Source: CAVPUA01 sp963828015
GTDB taxonomy: Bacteria; Actinomycetota; Actinomycetes; Mycobacteriales; Jatrophihabitantaceae
Direction: 5' to 3'
Length of the DNA: 64,000 nt
Assembly: GCA_963828015.1 (NCBI GenBank)
Contig: CAWHCD010000008.1
Coordinates: 70,952-134,951 of the forward strand
How positions within the stretch are numbered: the stretch's first letter is position 1; every line of letters begins with the position of its first letter. Positions 36,248 to 47,207 of this stretch are shown here, piece after piece. The position numbers and the translations under genes were made by a program. The notes below the pieces were generated by a model that saw only the letters and a program-made list of their open reading frames with translations, did no database searches and was not told where the DNA came from.

Positions 36248-37053
36248 CGACCGCCAAGATCGCCCGCGGCCACCTGATCAGCGACTCGTTGCTGATGAGC
36301 GTCCGGTTGCTCAAGCAGATCATCCGGGTGCCCGACCTGCTCGTCTTCTCGATCATCCAACCGATCATGTTTGTGCTGCTGTTCCGCTACGTCTTCGGTG
36401 GCTCGATCGACGTCGGCACCGGCCCGTACGTCGACTACCTGATGCCGGGCATCTTCGTGCAGACGTTGCTCTTCAACGGAGCGGCGACCGGCATCGGAAT
36501 GGCCGACGACATGCAGAAGGGGCTGGTCGACCGGTTCCGTTCGCTGCCGATTGCGCGCTCCGCGCTGCTGGTTGGGCGCAGCATCTCCGACCTGTTGCGG
36601 TCCACGCTGATCTTCTTCATCATGCTGGCCGTCGGCGTGCTCACCGGGTTCCGCTTCAGCGGCGGCTTCTGGGGCGCGATTGCCGGCACCTTGCTGATGC
36701 TCGGTTTCAGCTACGCGTTCAGCTGGATCGGCATCTTCATCGGACTCAGCGTGAAGACGGTCGAAGCGGCCCAGTCCGGCGGCTTCATCTGGCTCTTCCC
36801 GCTGACGTTCGTCAGCTCGGCCTTCGTGCAGACCAGTTCGATGCCGAGCTGGTTGCAGGGCTTCGCCAACCACAACCCGGTGTCGCTGGTGGTCAACAGC
36901 GTGCGCCGCCTCTACCTGTCCGCGAGCGTGGCCGACTCCTTCGACGTGCCGTCACTGAGCAGCCAACTGCCACAGGCGTTGGCCTGGATGGTCGGCGTAC
37001 TCGTGGTCTTCGTCATCTTGTCGGTGCGCAAGTTCCGCGCCCTGTCGCGCTAA
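36244..37053 (+). CDS. ABC-2 type permease (DrrB-like)
   Basis: The 269-residue protein has six hydrophobic segments and the ABC-2 hallmarks QPIMFVLLFRYVFGG, DYLMPGIFVQTLLFN, and GLVDRFRSLPIARSALLVGR in the coupling region. It is the membrane subunit for the preceding ATPase. A regulator gene or obvious substrate-specific enzyme is not adjacent, so the exported compound cannot be named. Confidence 0.92.
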   Translation: MTTAKIARGHLISDSLLMSVRLLKQIIRVPDLLVFSIIQPIMFVLLFRYVFGGSIDVGTGPYVDYLMPGIFVQTLLFNGAATGIGMADDMQKGLVDRFRSLPIARSALLVGRSISDLLRSTLIFFIMLAVGVLTGFRFSGGFWGAIAGTLLMLGFSYAFSWIGIFIGLSVKTVEAAQSGGFIWLFPLTFVSSAFVQTSSMPSWLQGFANHNPVSLVVNSVRRLYLSASVADSFDVPSLSSQLPQALAWMVGVLVVFVILSVRKFRALSR

Positions 37054-37068
37054 CGCCGCTGGCGGGGT

Positions 37069-37577
37069 TCAGCCGGTGAACGGGCGAGCCTGCACGAGCG
37101 TGACCTGCATCGTCTTGCCGTTGGGCGTCTCGTAGCTGACGGTCTCGCCCTCGCGCGCACCGGTCAGCGCCTGTCCGAGGGGGACGCGGCTGAGTAGACG
37201 TCGATCCCGGCCGTGGCCGCCTCTTCGCGGGAGCCGATCAGGAACGACTCGGCCTCCTCGTCGTCGCCGAAACGCACGCTGACGACCATGCCCGGTCCGG
37301 CCACTCCGTCGCTGACCGGGGCCTCGCCGACCTTGGCCGAGCGCAGCAGCTGCTGCAGCTGCACGATCCGGCCCTCCTGCTTGCCCTGCTCCTCGCGGGC
37401 GGCGTGATAGCCGCCGTTCTCCTTGAGGTCGCCCTCCTCGCGCCGGTCGTTGATCTCCTTGGCCATCGCCGGACGGTTGGTGATCAGCGTCTCGAGCTCT
37501 TTGGACAGCCGGTCGTAAGCGTCCTGGGTCAACCAGGTCGTCGCTGCCTGCGTCGAGGCGATGTCGTTGCTGCTCAC
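37069..37577 (-). pseudogene. greA: Transcription elongation factor GreA, apparent 1-base frameshift
   Basis: The N-terminal coiled-coil domain is intact (TTWLTQDAYDRLSKELETL, INDRREEGDLKENGGYHAARE, LLRSAKVGEAP). The C-terminal domain reads GIDVYS, then loses frame near 37191-37196, and continues in another frame as PLGQALTGAREGETVSYETP to the stop at 37069. One added base restores VYS-xxx-PLG with the exact spacing of the mycobacterial protein (169 residues). GTG at 37577 sits 9 bases after AGGAG. GreA rescues backtracked RNA polymerase; a one-base loss or a sequence error is equally possible. Confidence 0.85.
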
Positions 37578-37724
37578 GTAAAACATCTCCTGCTTGTGGG
37601 TTGGTGGGTGCATTCGGTGGCGGCCACTGGAGGCGACTGGAGGCGACTGCGAGGCGAGCCGAACGACGAACGTAACACCGCATCTGCCGACCAGGCGAAA
37701 TCAAATCAGTTTCAATCGGGGACA

Positions 37725-38642
37725 ATGGACGCCGTGACGACCCGACCCGACCCCGATCGGCTGCGCCTGATGGCCGTGCACGCCCACCCCGACGACGAGT
37801 CGAGCAAGGGTGCGGCGACGATGGCCCGCTACGTGGACGAGGGCGTCGAGGTGCTCGTGGTCACCTGCACCGGCGGCGAACGGGGCAGCATCCTGAACCC
37901 GGCGCTGAAGGATCGTCCCGACATCGAGGCCAACATCGCTGAGATCCGGCGTAATGAGATGATTCGGGCGCGCGACATCCTGGGTGTGCAACAGGTCTGG
38001 CTGGGCTTCGTCGACTCCGGCCTGCCCGAGGGCGATCCGCTGCCGCCGGTGCCCGAGGGCAGCTTCGCCACCGTCCCGCTCGATGTCGCCACCGAGGCGC
38101 TCGTCCGTGAGGTCCGGGCGTTCCGCCCGCACGTGATCACGACCTACGACGAGAACGGCGGCTACCCGCACCCCGACCACATCATGGTCCACAAGATCAG
38201 CGTGGCCGCCTTCGACGCGGCCGCGGACGCGGACCGATATCCGGAGACCGGCGAGCCCTGGCAGCCCTTGAAGCTCTACTACGACGTCGGGTTCAGCCTG
38301 GCCCGGTTCAAGGCCCTGGACGAGGCGATGACCGTGCGGGGTCTGGAGTCGCCCTTCGCCGAGATGCGCGAGCGCTTCGCCGAGCGCGCGGCCCAGCCGG
38401 AGCGCCGCCTGCCGAACGTGACGACCCGGGTGCCCTGCGGGGACTGGTTCGAACGCCGCGACGCCGCCCTGCTCGCGCACGCGACCCAGGTCGATCCGTC
38501 GGGGTGGTTCTTCAGCGCGCCCCTGTCGATCCAACGTGAGGTCTGGGGGGTCGAGGAGTTCGAGCTGGTCCAGTCACTGGTCGACACCACGCTGCCCGAG
38601 GACGACCTGTTCGCCGGCGTCCGGGAGAAGGTCAACCCGTGA
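37725..38642 (+). CDS. mca: Mycothiol S-conjugate amidase Mca
   Basis: The 305-residue protein is a LmbE/PIG-L zinc hydrolase with AVHAHPDDESSKGAATMARY (His21, Asp24 metal ligands), VTCTGGERGSILNPAL and YDENGGYPHPDHIMVH. It cleaves mycothiol conjugates, releasing mercapturic acids for export. This form is closer to Mca than to the deacetylase MshB because of the GERGSILNPA stretch. The start is ATG 37725 or GTG 37734; the upstream part of the open frame is antisense to greA. It demonstrates a mycothiol-producing actinobacterium. Confidence 0.93.
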   Translation: MDAVTTRPDPDRLRLMAVHAHPDDESSKGAATMARYVDEGVEVLVVTCTGGERGSILNPALKDRPDIEANIAEIRRNEMIRARDILGVQQVWLGFVDSGLPEGDPLPPVPEGSFATVPLDVATEALVREVRAFRPHVITTYDENGGYPHPDHIMVHKISVAAFDAAADADRYPETGEPWQPLKLYYDVGFSLARFKALDEAMTVRGLESPFAEMRERFAERAAQPERRLPNVTTRVPCGDWFERRDAALLAHATQVDPSGWFFSAPLSIQREVWGVEEFELVQSLVDTTLPEDDLFAGVREKVNP

Positions 38643-38935
38643 TCGCCCCGACCGCGTGGGCCGCGGCCGGCTGGTTGGCCGATGACGGTCAGGGCGGGGA
38701 GAACACCAAGTCCGGGCCGATCGGCCTCGTCGTGATCATCGTGCTCTGCGTGGCCTGCTACTTCCTGTTCAAATCGATGTCCAAGCACCTGAAGAAGGTC
38801 CGCGAGCACCCGCCGACCGAGCATCTCCGCGAGCGGGACACCGACTCCGCCCGCGACGGTCGCGCCGCCGGCCGACCCGGCAAGCACGCGAGGACTGAGC
38901 TCAGTCCGGTCGCACCCGTCCGCGACCGGCCTTGA
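38639..38935 (+). CDS. Small membrane protein of the mca locus (Rv1083-like)
   Basis: The 98-residue protein has one membrane segment (about 27-46, PIGLVVIIVLCVACYFLF) followed by a basic, charged tail KSMSKHLKKVREHPPTEHLRER. It overlaps the mca stop by four bases (GTGA-type junction) and corresponds in position and shape to the small gene after mca in mycobacteria. Function unknown. Its last 35 bases overlap the convergent arfB. Confidence 0.75.
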   Translation: MIAPTAWAAAGWLADDGQGGENTKSGPIGLVVIIVLCVACYFLFKSMSKHLKKVREHPPTEHLRERDTDSARDGRAAGRPGKHARTELSPVAPVRDRP

Positions 38936-39338
38936 CCTGCGCCCGTTGCTTCTTCGCATCCAGGCGCCGTTGCCGGGCCGCCCGCGAGGGTCGGGTCGCG
39001 CGCCGCTGCACGGCGGGCACGAACGCATCGCGCAGCAGGTTGGTCAAGCGCCCGCGCGCCGCCTGCCGATTCTGCAGTTGCGAGCGCTGCTCGGACGCGA
39101 TGATCGTCAGCACGCCGTCGTGCAGGCGCGGGCCCAGCTGCCGCAAGAGGATCTCGCGTTGCGCCTCGTCCAGCGAAGGTGAGGACGCGATGTCCCAGCT
39201 CAGCGCAACCTTGCTGTCGGTGGTGTTCACGCCCTGACCGCCCGGCCCCGAGGATCGGCTGAAGCGTTCCAGCAGTTCCTCCTCGGCGATCTGCAAACCG
39301 TGCGGCAAGCCGCGGCTCGGGGGCAGGACCAGGTTCAT
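38901..39338 (-). CDS. arfB: Peptidyl-tRNA hydrolase ArfB (GGQ domain)
   Basis: The 145-residue protein has the catalytic GGQ loop SSGPGGQGVNTTDSKVAL (Gly33-Gly34-Gln35) and a basic C-terminal tail of Arg/Lys (RPSRAARQRRLDAKKQRAQ), which enters the mRNA channel in ArfB. It releases peptides from stalled ribosomes. The reading frame is open upstream into the C-terminus of the aminopeptidase P gene, with no stop between the two, so the ATG at 39338 is chosen by homology. Whether a fusion protein is made is discussed as a finding. Confidence 0.9.
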   Translation of the reverse strand: MNLVLPPSRGLPHGLQIAEEELLERFSRSSGPGGQGVNTTDSKVALSWDIASSPSLDEAQREILLRQLGPRLHDGVLTIIASEQRSQLQNRQAARGRLTNLLRDAFVPAVQRRATRPSRAARQRRLDAKKQRAQVKAGRGRVRPD

Positions 39339-39340
39339 CG

Positions 39341-40798
39341 GAGCGGCCGGCGTGGCCTGCACGTCGCGCATCCAGGCGGTGATCTCGTCCGGGTCGCGCG
39401 GCAACGCGGCCGACAGGTTTACCGCCGCGCCGTCGGTCACCAGGATGTCGTCCTCGATGCGGACCCCGATGCCGCGCAACTCCGGTGGGACGGTGCGGTC
39501 GTTGACCTGGAAGTACAGGCCTGGCTCGACCGTGAGGACGTAGCCGCTCTGCAGCGGGCCGTCGCGGTAGAGCTCATTGCGGGCCGCGGCGCAATCGTGC
39601 ACGTCGATGCCGAGCATGTGCGAGGTGCCGTGCAGGCGTGTAGCGCCGATGCAGCCCGGCGCCGGGTCGTTCGGGGTCCGGATCGCAGGCGACGTCGGCG
39701 CTGACCGTCGAGGATCCCCACGAATGCAGGTGATCGGCGATCACGTACATGGCGGCGCGGTGGGCGGCGAGGAAGTCGGCGCCGGCCTTCACCTCGGCGA
39801 TGCCGGCCTGCTGGGCCTCCTCGACCGCGCGGTAGACCTGCAGCTGCGCGGGCGTCCACTGCCCGTCCACCGGCATGGTCCGGGTGACGTCGGCGGTGTA
39901 GAGCTCGTCGGTCTCGATGCCCATGTCGGCCAGCAGCAACTGGCCCGGTTCGATGCGGCCGTGGTTGCGCCACCAGTGCAGCACGGTGCCGTGCGCGCCG
40001 GCCCCGACGATCGAGGTGTAGCCGACCTCGTTGCCCTCCAGCCGCGCCCGCCGCCAGAAGGTGCCCTCCAGCCAGCGCTCGCCGCGCACGTCGCCGCGCC
40101 CGAGCACGTGCGGTAGTTCGCGGACGACGTCGGCGAACCCACGGGCGGTCGCGTCGCAGGCGTGGCGCAGCCGCTCGATCTCCCACTCGTCCTTGGCCAG
40201 GCGCAGCTCGTCGATGACCTCGGCCAGGTTGCCGCCGCTCGCCTGCGGCAGCAGCTGTTCGACGTCGGGGTCGAAGCCGGTAAGGACCAGGGCCGCCGCC
40301 CGGTGACCGGTCAGGGCGGCCCGCAGGTCGCCCAGCCCGCGAGTGGTCGACGTCCAGCACCGCGGCGGTCTCGGCCGGTGTGGGAACGTTGCCGACCCAG
40401 ACCGCGCCCTGGGTGCGGCTGGCGAAGTAGGCCAGTTGCCCCGGGCCGGCGTACTCGCGGACGTACAACGTCGCCTCATGGGTGACGCCGACCGGAGCCA
40501 GGACGAGCACTGCGCCCTCGACGGTCTCGCCGGTGAGCCAGGTGAACGCGCTGCTGGCCCGGAAGGCGTAGTCGGTGTCGTTGGCCCGCGGGCGCAGCAC
40601 CCCGGCTGGGATCACCAGCAAGGCGCCCGGAAAGCGGGCCGAGAGCGCCGCCCGCCGTCGGGCCGCGTACGGCGCACCGTCGGGACGGGCCGGATGCGGC
40701 ATCGGTGGGGCCGGGTCCCACCCTTGGGCGATCGCCTCGCGCAGCGGGGTGGGGAGCGCGAGGTCGTAGGAGTTCGCGTCCGCCGGCGGCTCAGTCAT
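39341..40798 (-). pseudogene. pepP: Xaa-Pro aminopeptidase (M24B, PepP-like), two apparent frameshifts
   Basis: Three frames together give a full M24B peptidase. The first runs from MTEPPADANSYDLALPTPL to VLDVD. The second, from DLRAALTGH to GAGLHRRYT, has metal ligands in LLLADMGIETDELYTADVTRTMPV. The third covers LHGTSHMLGIDVHD, TVEPGLYFQ and GIGVRIEDDILVT. Removing one base near 40345 (GG on the plus strand) and one near 39635 reconnects them, so both look like one-base insertions. The enzyme removes N-terminal residues before proline. The third frame continues in phase into arfB. Confidence 0.83.
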
Positions 40799-40899
40799 GC
40801 CTCGATCGTAGGCAGTCCCGGTCCCGTGCAGTGGGCCGCTCGATGAATCGTTAGCTGGGCAAACGTTTGGCTGGTCAGTGCCAAATGTTTACCGAACGG

Positions 40900-41391
40900 G
40901 CAATCAGGGTTCACCGCTGCTCGATCCCGCAGGCGCCTCGCCGGCCTCGCCCCGCCCACTGGGCGGCGCAAGAGCACGGTCTACACGATCACCCGGCCGG
41001 GTCGGCGGGCGCTGGCCGAGTGGCTGGGCCAGCCCAGCGCGATGACCCAGATCGAGTCCGAGGCGGTGATGAAGGTGTTCTTCGCCGACCAGGGTGGCCC
41101 GGATGAGCTGCGGCGAACGATCGAGGGCATGCGGGCGAATGCGCAGGCGGCCGTGGATCGGCTCAGCAGCTTTGCCGCCGACGCCCTCGACGGTGAGTCG
41201 CCGTTCCCGGAGCGGCTGAGCACCACCATGTTTCCGATGCGGCTGATCAGCGAGCTGCACCGCACGATCTATGACTGGACGGGCTGGATGGCGGACGAAC
41301 TCGACGTCCTCGAGTCCGGCGACGAGCAGGCGATCGCCACCCATACGACGGCGACCGCGCGCCAGATCCGCGACCAGGGATCATGGGGCAG

Positions 41392-41395
<4 letters not shown>
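40900..41395 (+). pseudogene. PadR-family regulator, N-terminal DNA-binding part missing
   Basis: From about 40964 the frame reads RRKSTVYTITRPGRRALAEWL, the beta-wing end of a PadR winged helix. It continues as AMTQIESEAVMKVFFADQGGPDELRRTIEGM, the PadR C-terminal dimerisation helices, to TGA at 41393-41395. The recognition-helix part that should precede it cannot be found in frame; bases 40867-40960 contain only unrelated translations. It is either 5'-deleted or broken by several indels. The stop overlaps the GTG start of the next gene. Confidence 0.6.
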
Positions 41396-43365
<1,970 letters not shown>

Positions 43366-43395
43366 CCGCCTGGCGACCACAACCCTCGCCAAGTC

Positions 43396-43963
43396 CTACA
43401 GCTCGGGGCCTTCGGCGCGCACCTTGTCGACCGCGGCCATGGCCTCACGCAGCTCGCGCAGCCAGTCGTCGATGTGCTCGCCGACCAGTTTCACGCTCCA
43501 CGACAGGGCCTCCGAGCGCGAGCGGGCGACGCCGGCGTCCACGAGCGTGTCGAGCACCCGTCGTTCGTCCTGCCGCAGGCGGGTCATCACCGGCACGGCC
43601 AGATGCGTGAACAGCACCCGGTTCTCGCCGATGCTGGCCCCCCAGGCGATCTTGCGCCCGTAGCGGGACTCGGCCTCGTCGGCGATCTGCATGCGCGCCT
43701 CGCGGGTCTGCTCCCGGAACCGGGTGATGCGACCCAGCGGCGGCCGAGCGCCGGGCCGTCTCATCGGCGTCGGCGGGGACCTCGGGGACGGCCAGTTCGC
43801 CGATCACCAGAATCTCCTCGCGGTCGACGCTGACCTGCGCGGCGCCGGTGTACCAGTCCCCGGGCAGGCGCCCGGCCAGCCAGGCGGCGGCGTCGTCGGC
43901 CGGGGGCAGGTCGGCCTGCTGCCAGCCGCCCGGGCGGCCAAAGCCTCGTCCAGATCCTCGCAT
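43396..43963 (-). pseudogene. Conserved actinobacterial protein with ribbon-helix-helix-like segment, one apparent frameshift
   Basis: The N-terminal frame from ATG 43963 reads GWQQADLPPADDAAAWLAGRLP and EEILVIGELAVPEVPADADE. Near 43740 the frame shifts by one base and continues as GRITRFREQTREARMQIADEAESR and DAGVARSRSEALSWSVKLVG to the stop at 43396. Removing one base gives 188 residues. The GVARSRSEALSW stretch is like the helix-turn of RHH regulators. I do not know the family name. AAGGAGG lies six bases before the ATG, and a heptamer direct repeat lies just upstream. Confidence 0.6.
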
Positions 43964-43987
43964 GATTTCCTCCTTGCAGCGATATAA

Positions 43988-44002
43988 TGATTACGTGATT
44001 AC
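43988..44002. promoter_or_regulatory. Direct repeat TGATTAC-G-TGATTAC, candidate operator
   Basis: Two copies of TGATTAC are separated by one base in an AT-rich patch (43981-44005) that contrasts with the surrounding GC-rich DNA. It lies 25-39 bases upstream of the RHH-like gene's ATG, in the promoter zone of that minus-strand gene. RHH proteins often autoregulate through such short tandem sites; the assignment is inference. Confidence 0.45.
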
Positions 44003-44053
44003 AACGTAGCACCGGACGCGGCAAGACGCTCGTCCCAGACCGGAGGGACGCGA

Positions 44054-44746
44054 TCAGGTGAAGACGGCGAACCAGATGGCCACGTAGTGGCAGGTCGCCG
44101 CGAGCAACGTGCAGGCGTGGAACACCTCGTGGAAGCCGAAGACGCCGGGCACCGGGTTGGGCCGTTTGGTGGCATACACGAGCGCGCCCAACGTGTAGAT
44201 CACCCCGCCGACCGCGATCAGCACGAACGCGGCCACCCCGGCGCGCTGCAGCAGTTCGGGGAAGACGAACACCGCCACCCAGCCCAGCGCGATGTAGCAC
44301 GGCACCGTCAGCCAGCTCGGCGCGCCGGGCCAGGTCGTTCGCAATCCGGCCCCGAAGATCGCGCCGGACCAGACGACCGCCAGCACGGCGATGCGGCTCG
44401 GACCCGACAGGGTGAGCACCGCCAGCGGGGTGTACGTGCCGGCGATGAAGATGAAGATCATCGAGTGGTCGAGGCGCTTCATGATCGAGTGCCCGCGGGG
44501 TGACCAACGCCGGCGGTGATAGAGCGCCGAGGTGCCGAACAGAGCGGTCACGGTGACGGCGTAGATCGCGGTGGGCCAGCCGGCGTGCGGGCCGCGGGCC
44601 GCGAACGCGACGGCCAGCAAGCAGCTGCCGGTGGCGAGGGAGATGAGGGCGGCGTAGGTGTGCAGCCACCCGCGCAGCCGGGGCGGCAGCTCGGCCAGCG
44701 AGCGGACGACCGCACCGCTGGCCGGGGTCGGAGCCAGGCTCGCCAT
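44054..44746 (-). CDS. Hemolysin III family membrane protein (PAQR/TrhA-like)
   Basis: The 230-residue protein has seven hydrophobic segments and PAQR-family motifs: GWLHTYAALISLATGSCLL, SALYHRRRW, LDHSMIFIFIAGTYTPLAV and the C-terminal GFHEVFHACTLLAATCHYVA, with histidines that bind zinc in PAQR receptors. E. coli TrhA affects membrane energetics; the role in actinobacteria is not established. It diverges from uppS. Confidence 0.9.
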   Translation of the reverse strand: MASLAPTPASGAVVRSLAELPPRLRGWLHTYAALISLATGSCLLAVAFAARGPHAGWPTAIYAVTVTALFGTSALYHRRRWSPRGHSIMKRLDHSMIFIFIAGTYTPLAVLTLSGPSRIAVLAVVWSGAIFGAGLRTTWPGAPSWLTVPCYIALGWVAVFVFPELLQRAGVAAFVLIAVGGVIYTLGALVYATKRPNPVPGVFGFHEVFHACTLLAATCHYVAIWFAVFT

Positions 44747-44799
44747 CTCGTGAGGCTACCGGCGCGGGCTACGTCTGCGCTGTGAGCGTAAAACAGCGA

Positions 44800-44805
44800 T
44801 ATCGT
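44800..44805 (+). promoter_or_regulatory. Candidate -10 element of uppS
   Basis: TATCGT ends eight bases before the GTG at 44814, and there is no Shine-Dalgarno sequence in the gap, which suggests leaderless initiation. No strong -35 box is visible. Confidence 0.3.
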
Positions 44806-44813
44806 GACTCGAC

Positions 44814-45581
44814 GTGGGAGTACGTGATGCGGTCTATGCCGTGTACGAGCGCAGATTGCGCACCCACCTGGAAGGTCTGCCCGTCCCGCGCCACGTGGCG
44901 ATCATGCTCGACGGCAACCGCCGCTGGGCCCGTGCGGCCGGCTTCGATGACGTCAACCACGGCCACGTCGTCGGGGCGCAGCACATCACCAGCCTGCTCG
45001 ACTGGTGCACCGAGGCCGGCGTCGAACACGTCACCCTCTGGCTGCTCTCGACCGACAACCTGTCCCGTCCGCCCGAGGAGCTCGAGCCACTGCTGGCCAT
45101 CATCGGCGGCGTGGCCGGCGAGCTGGCGGCCAAGGGTCGGCGCTGGCAGGTGCATGCCGTCGGCGCACTCGACCTGCTGCCCGAGCAGACCGCGGCGGCG
45201 CTCAAGGACGCCGAAGCGCGAACGGCCGATCGCACCGGCCTGACCGTGAACGTCGCCGTCGGCTACGGCGGACGTCGCGAGATCGCCGATGCCGTGCGTT
45301 CGCTGCTGCAGGAACACGCCGCCTCGGGCACCTCGATCGAGGAGCTGGCCGAGATCCTCGACGTCGACCACATCGCCGAACACCTCTACACCGCCGGCCA
45401 GCCCGACCCGGATCTGGTGATCCGCACCTCCGGGGAGCAGCGGTTGTCGGGCTTCCTGCTGTGGCAGTCGGTGCACTCGGAGTTCTATTTCTGCGATGCG
45501 CTTTGGCCGGATTTCCGCAAGATCGACTTCTTGCGGGCCTTGCGCGATTACGGCCAGCGGCAACGTCGTTACGGAAACTGA
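44814..45581 (+). CDS. uppS: Isoprenyl transferase (cis-prenyl diphosphate synthase, UppS family)
   Basis: The 255-residue protein has the catalytic block HVAIMLDGNRRWAR (Asp33), LWLLSTDNLSRPPEEL, NVAVGYGGRREI and the C-terminal DLVIRTSGEQRLSGFLLWQ with EFYFCDALWPDF. It synthesises Z-type polyprenyl diphosphates for cell-wall carrier lipids. In mycobacteria the gene in this position (Rv1086) makes short Z,E-farnesyl diphosphate; which product is made here cannot be read from the sequence. GTG start at 44814. Confidence 0.93.
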   Translation: MGVRDAVYAVYERRLRTHLEGLPVPRHVAIMLDGNRRWARAAGFDDVNHGHVVGAQHITSLLDWCTEAGVEHVTLWLLSTDNLSRPPEELEPLLAIIGGVAGELAAKGRRWQVHAVGALDLLPEQTAAALKDAEARTADRTGLTVNVAVGYGGRREIADAVRSLLQEHAASGTSIEELAEILDVDHIAEHLYTAGQPDPDLVIRTSGEQRLSGFLLWQSVHSEFYFCDALWPDFRKIDFLRALRDYGQRQRRYGN

Positions 45582-45649
45582 TCACGTCAGTGTGATTTGA
45601 AGCGTGGCGAGCACGCGATAGGTCGCCGAACCCGTAACGTCCTGCTTGG

Positions 45650-45670
45650 CGGTCCGTCCCGAACGGACCG
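45650..45670 (+). other. Perfect stem-loop in the phoH leader
   Basis: CGGTCCGT and ACGGACCG pair perfectly around the loop CCCGA (45658-45662). It lies about 90 bases before the phoH start and has no T run after it, so it is not a standard terminator. It may be a leader structure or a protein binding site. No known riboswitch was recognised in this 180-base gap. Confidence 0.35.
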
Positions 45671-45761
45671 TTGCGGAGGTCCCGACGTTGCTGAATATCA
45701 GCGGGGGGCCGGCCCGGCCCTCAGTGGGGCCAGCCGGATCCTCTATCGCCAGGAGCCATTG

Positions 45762-47105
45762 ATGACTGCTGCCGTCCCCGCAAGCTCGGAGCACCCCCAG
45801 TTGCGCACCTTCGTGCTGGACACCTCCGTGCTGCTGTCCGATCCCGGAGCCCTCGGCCGTTTCGCCGAGCACGAGGTCGTACTGCCCCTCATCGTGATCA
45901 GCGAGCTGGAGGCCAAACGCCACCACCCCGAGTTGGGCTGGTTTGCCCGCCAGACCCTGCGCCTGCTCGACGAGTTGCGCATCGAGCACGGCCGGCTGGA
46001 CGCTCCTGTACCGATCGGCACCGAGGGCGGGACCGTGCACGTCGAACTCAATCACTCCGATCTGTCGCCCCTGCCGGCCGGTTTCCGGGTCGACAGCAAC
46101 GACTCACGGATCCTGGCCGTCTGTCTCAACCTGGCCGCCGAAGGACGCGCGGTCACCCTGGTCAGCAAGGACATGCCGCTGCGGGTCAAGGCCGCCTCGG
46201 TGGGCCTGCCGGCCGATGAGTACCGCCTGCACCCGGCGGTCGACCTGGGCTGGACCGGCATGTCCGAGCTCGACGTCCCGGTCGAGACCGTCGACGCCCT
46301 CTACGACGGCGAGGCACTGGAACTGATCGAGCAGCCCGAGTTCGCCAGCGTGGCCGACCAGCCCTGCCACACCGGGCTGGTGCTGCATTCCGCCCGCGGT
46401 TCGGCGCTGGCCCGGATCACCCCCGACAAGCAGGTGACCCTGGTTCGCGGTGATCGCGAGGCCTTCGGCTTGCGCGGTCGCTCGGCCGAGCAGCGCATCG
46501 CGCTCGACCTGCTGCTCGATCCCGAGATCGGCATCGTCTCCCTCGGCGGGCGCGCTGGCACCGGCAAGTCGGCCCTGGCGCTGTGCGCCGGCCTGGAGGC
46601 CGTGCTGGAACGGCGCGCACACAAGCGGGTCGTCGTCTTTCGCCCGCTGTTCGCGGTCGGCGGCCAGGAGCTGGGCTACCTGCCCGGCAACGAGAACGAG
46701 AAGATGGCGCCCTGGGCGCAGGCCGTGTTCGACACCCTCGGCGCGCTGGTCTCGGCCGACGTCATGGACGAGATCATGGACCGAGGCATGCTCGAGGTGC
46801 TGCCGCTCACCCACATCCGCGGCCGCTCGCTGCACGATTCGTTCGTCATCGTCGACGAGGCCCAGTCGCTGGAGCGCAACGTGCTGCTCACGGTGCTCTC
46901 GCGTATCGGGTCGGGGTCGCGGGTCGTGCTGACGCACGACGTGGCCCAGCGGGACAACCTGCGGGTCGGGCGCCACGACGGCATCGCCGCGGTGATCGAA
47001 GCCCTGCGCGGGCACCCGCTGTTCGCCCACGTCACCCTCTCGCGCTCGGAGCGTTCGCCGATCGCGGCCTTGGTCACAGAGATGCTGGAGGACCTTCCGC
47101 TCTAG
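45762..47105 (+). CDS. phoH: PIN-PhoH protein (PhoH2-type RNA helicase/RNase)
   Basis: The 447-residue protein has an N-terminal PIN nuclease domain with acidic residues in FVLDTSVLL (Asp20), ISELEAKRH and DSNDSRILAV. A PhoH P-loop ATPase follows, with Walker A GGRAGTGKS (262-270), VFRPLFAVGGQELGYLPGNENEK and Walker B SFVIVDEAQSLE. Such PhoH2 proteins unwind and cleave RNA in mycobacteria. No antitoxin-like small gene (PhoAT) is clear upstream. AGGAG precedes the ATG at 45762. Confidence 0.93.
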   Translation: MTAAVPASSEHPQLRTFVLDTSVLLSDPGALGRFAEHEVVLPLIVISELEAKRHHPELGWFARQTLRLLDELRIEHGRLDAPVPIGTEGGTVHVELNHSDLSPLPAGFRVDSNDSRILAVCLNLAAEGRAVTLVSKDMPLRVKAASVGLPADEYRLHPAVDLGWTGMSELDVPVETVDALYDGEALELIEQPEFASVADQPCHTGLVLHSARGSALARITPDKQVTLVRGDREAFGLRGRSAEQRIALDLLLDPEIGIVSLGGRAGTGKSALALCAGLEAVLERRAHKRVVVFRPLFAVGGQELGYLPGNENEKMAPWAQAVFDTLGALVSADVMDEIMDRGMLEVLPLTHIRGRSLHDSFVIVDEAQSLERNVLLTVLSRIGSGSRVVLTHDVAQRDNLRVGRHDGIAAVIEALRGHPLFAHVTLSRSERSPIAALVTEMLEDLPL

Positions 47106-47116
47106 CCGGGGGAGTC

Positions 47117-47151
47117 GATAGCGTCGGGCCCGATTTGGGCTCGGCGCTATC
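47117..47151 (+). terminator. 15-bp stem-loop after phoH
   Basis: GATAGCGTCGGGCCC and GGGCTCGGCGCTATC pair over 15 positions (two G-T wobbles) around the loop GATTT, 12 bases after the phoH stop. There is no T tract. In actinobacteria, stems without a T run often serve as transcript ends, so a terminator between phoH and bioY is likely. Confidence 0.5.
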
Positions 47152-47207
47152 GTGACGCCGAGTTGTTTCGCGATCATCGGGTCGCGTCATCCAGAAGGAG
47201 AACGTCG

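Noticed and set aside
40867..41106. Small ORF between pepP and the PadR remnant
   Set aside because: Translation is His/Pro/Arg-rich without domain and overlaps the PadR C-terminal frame; not supported as a gene.
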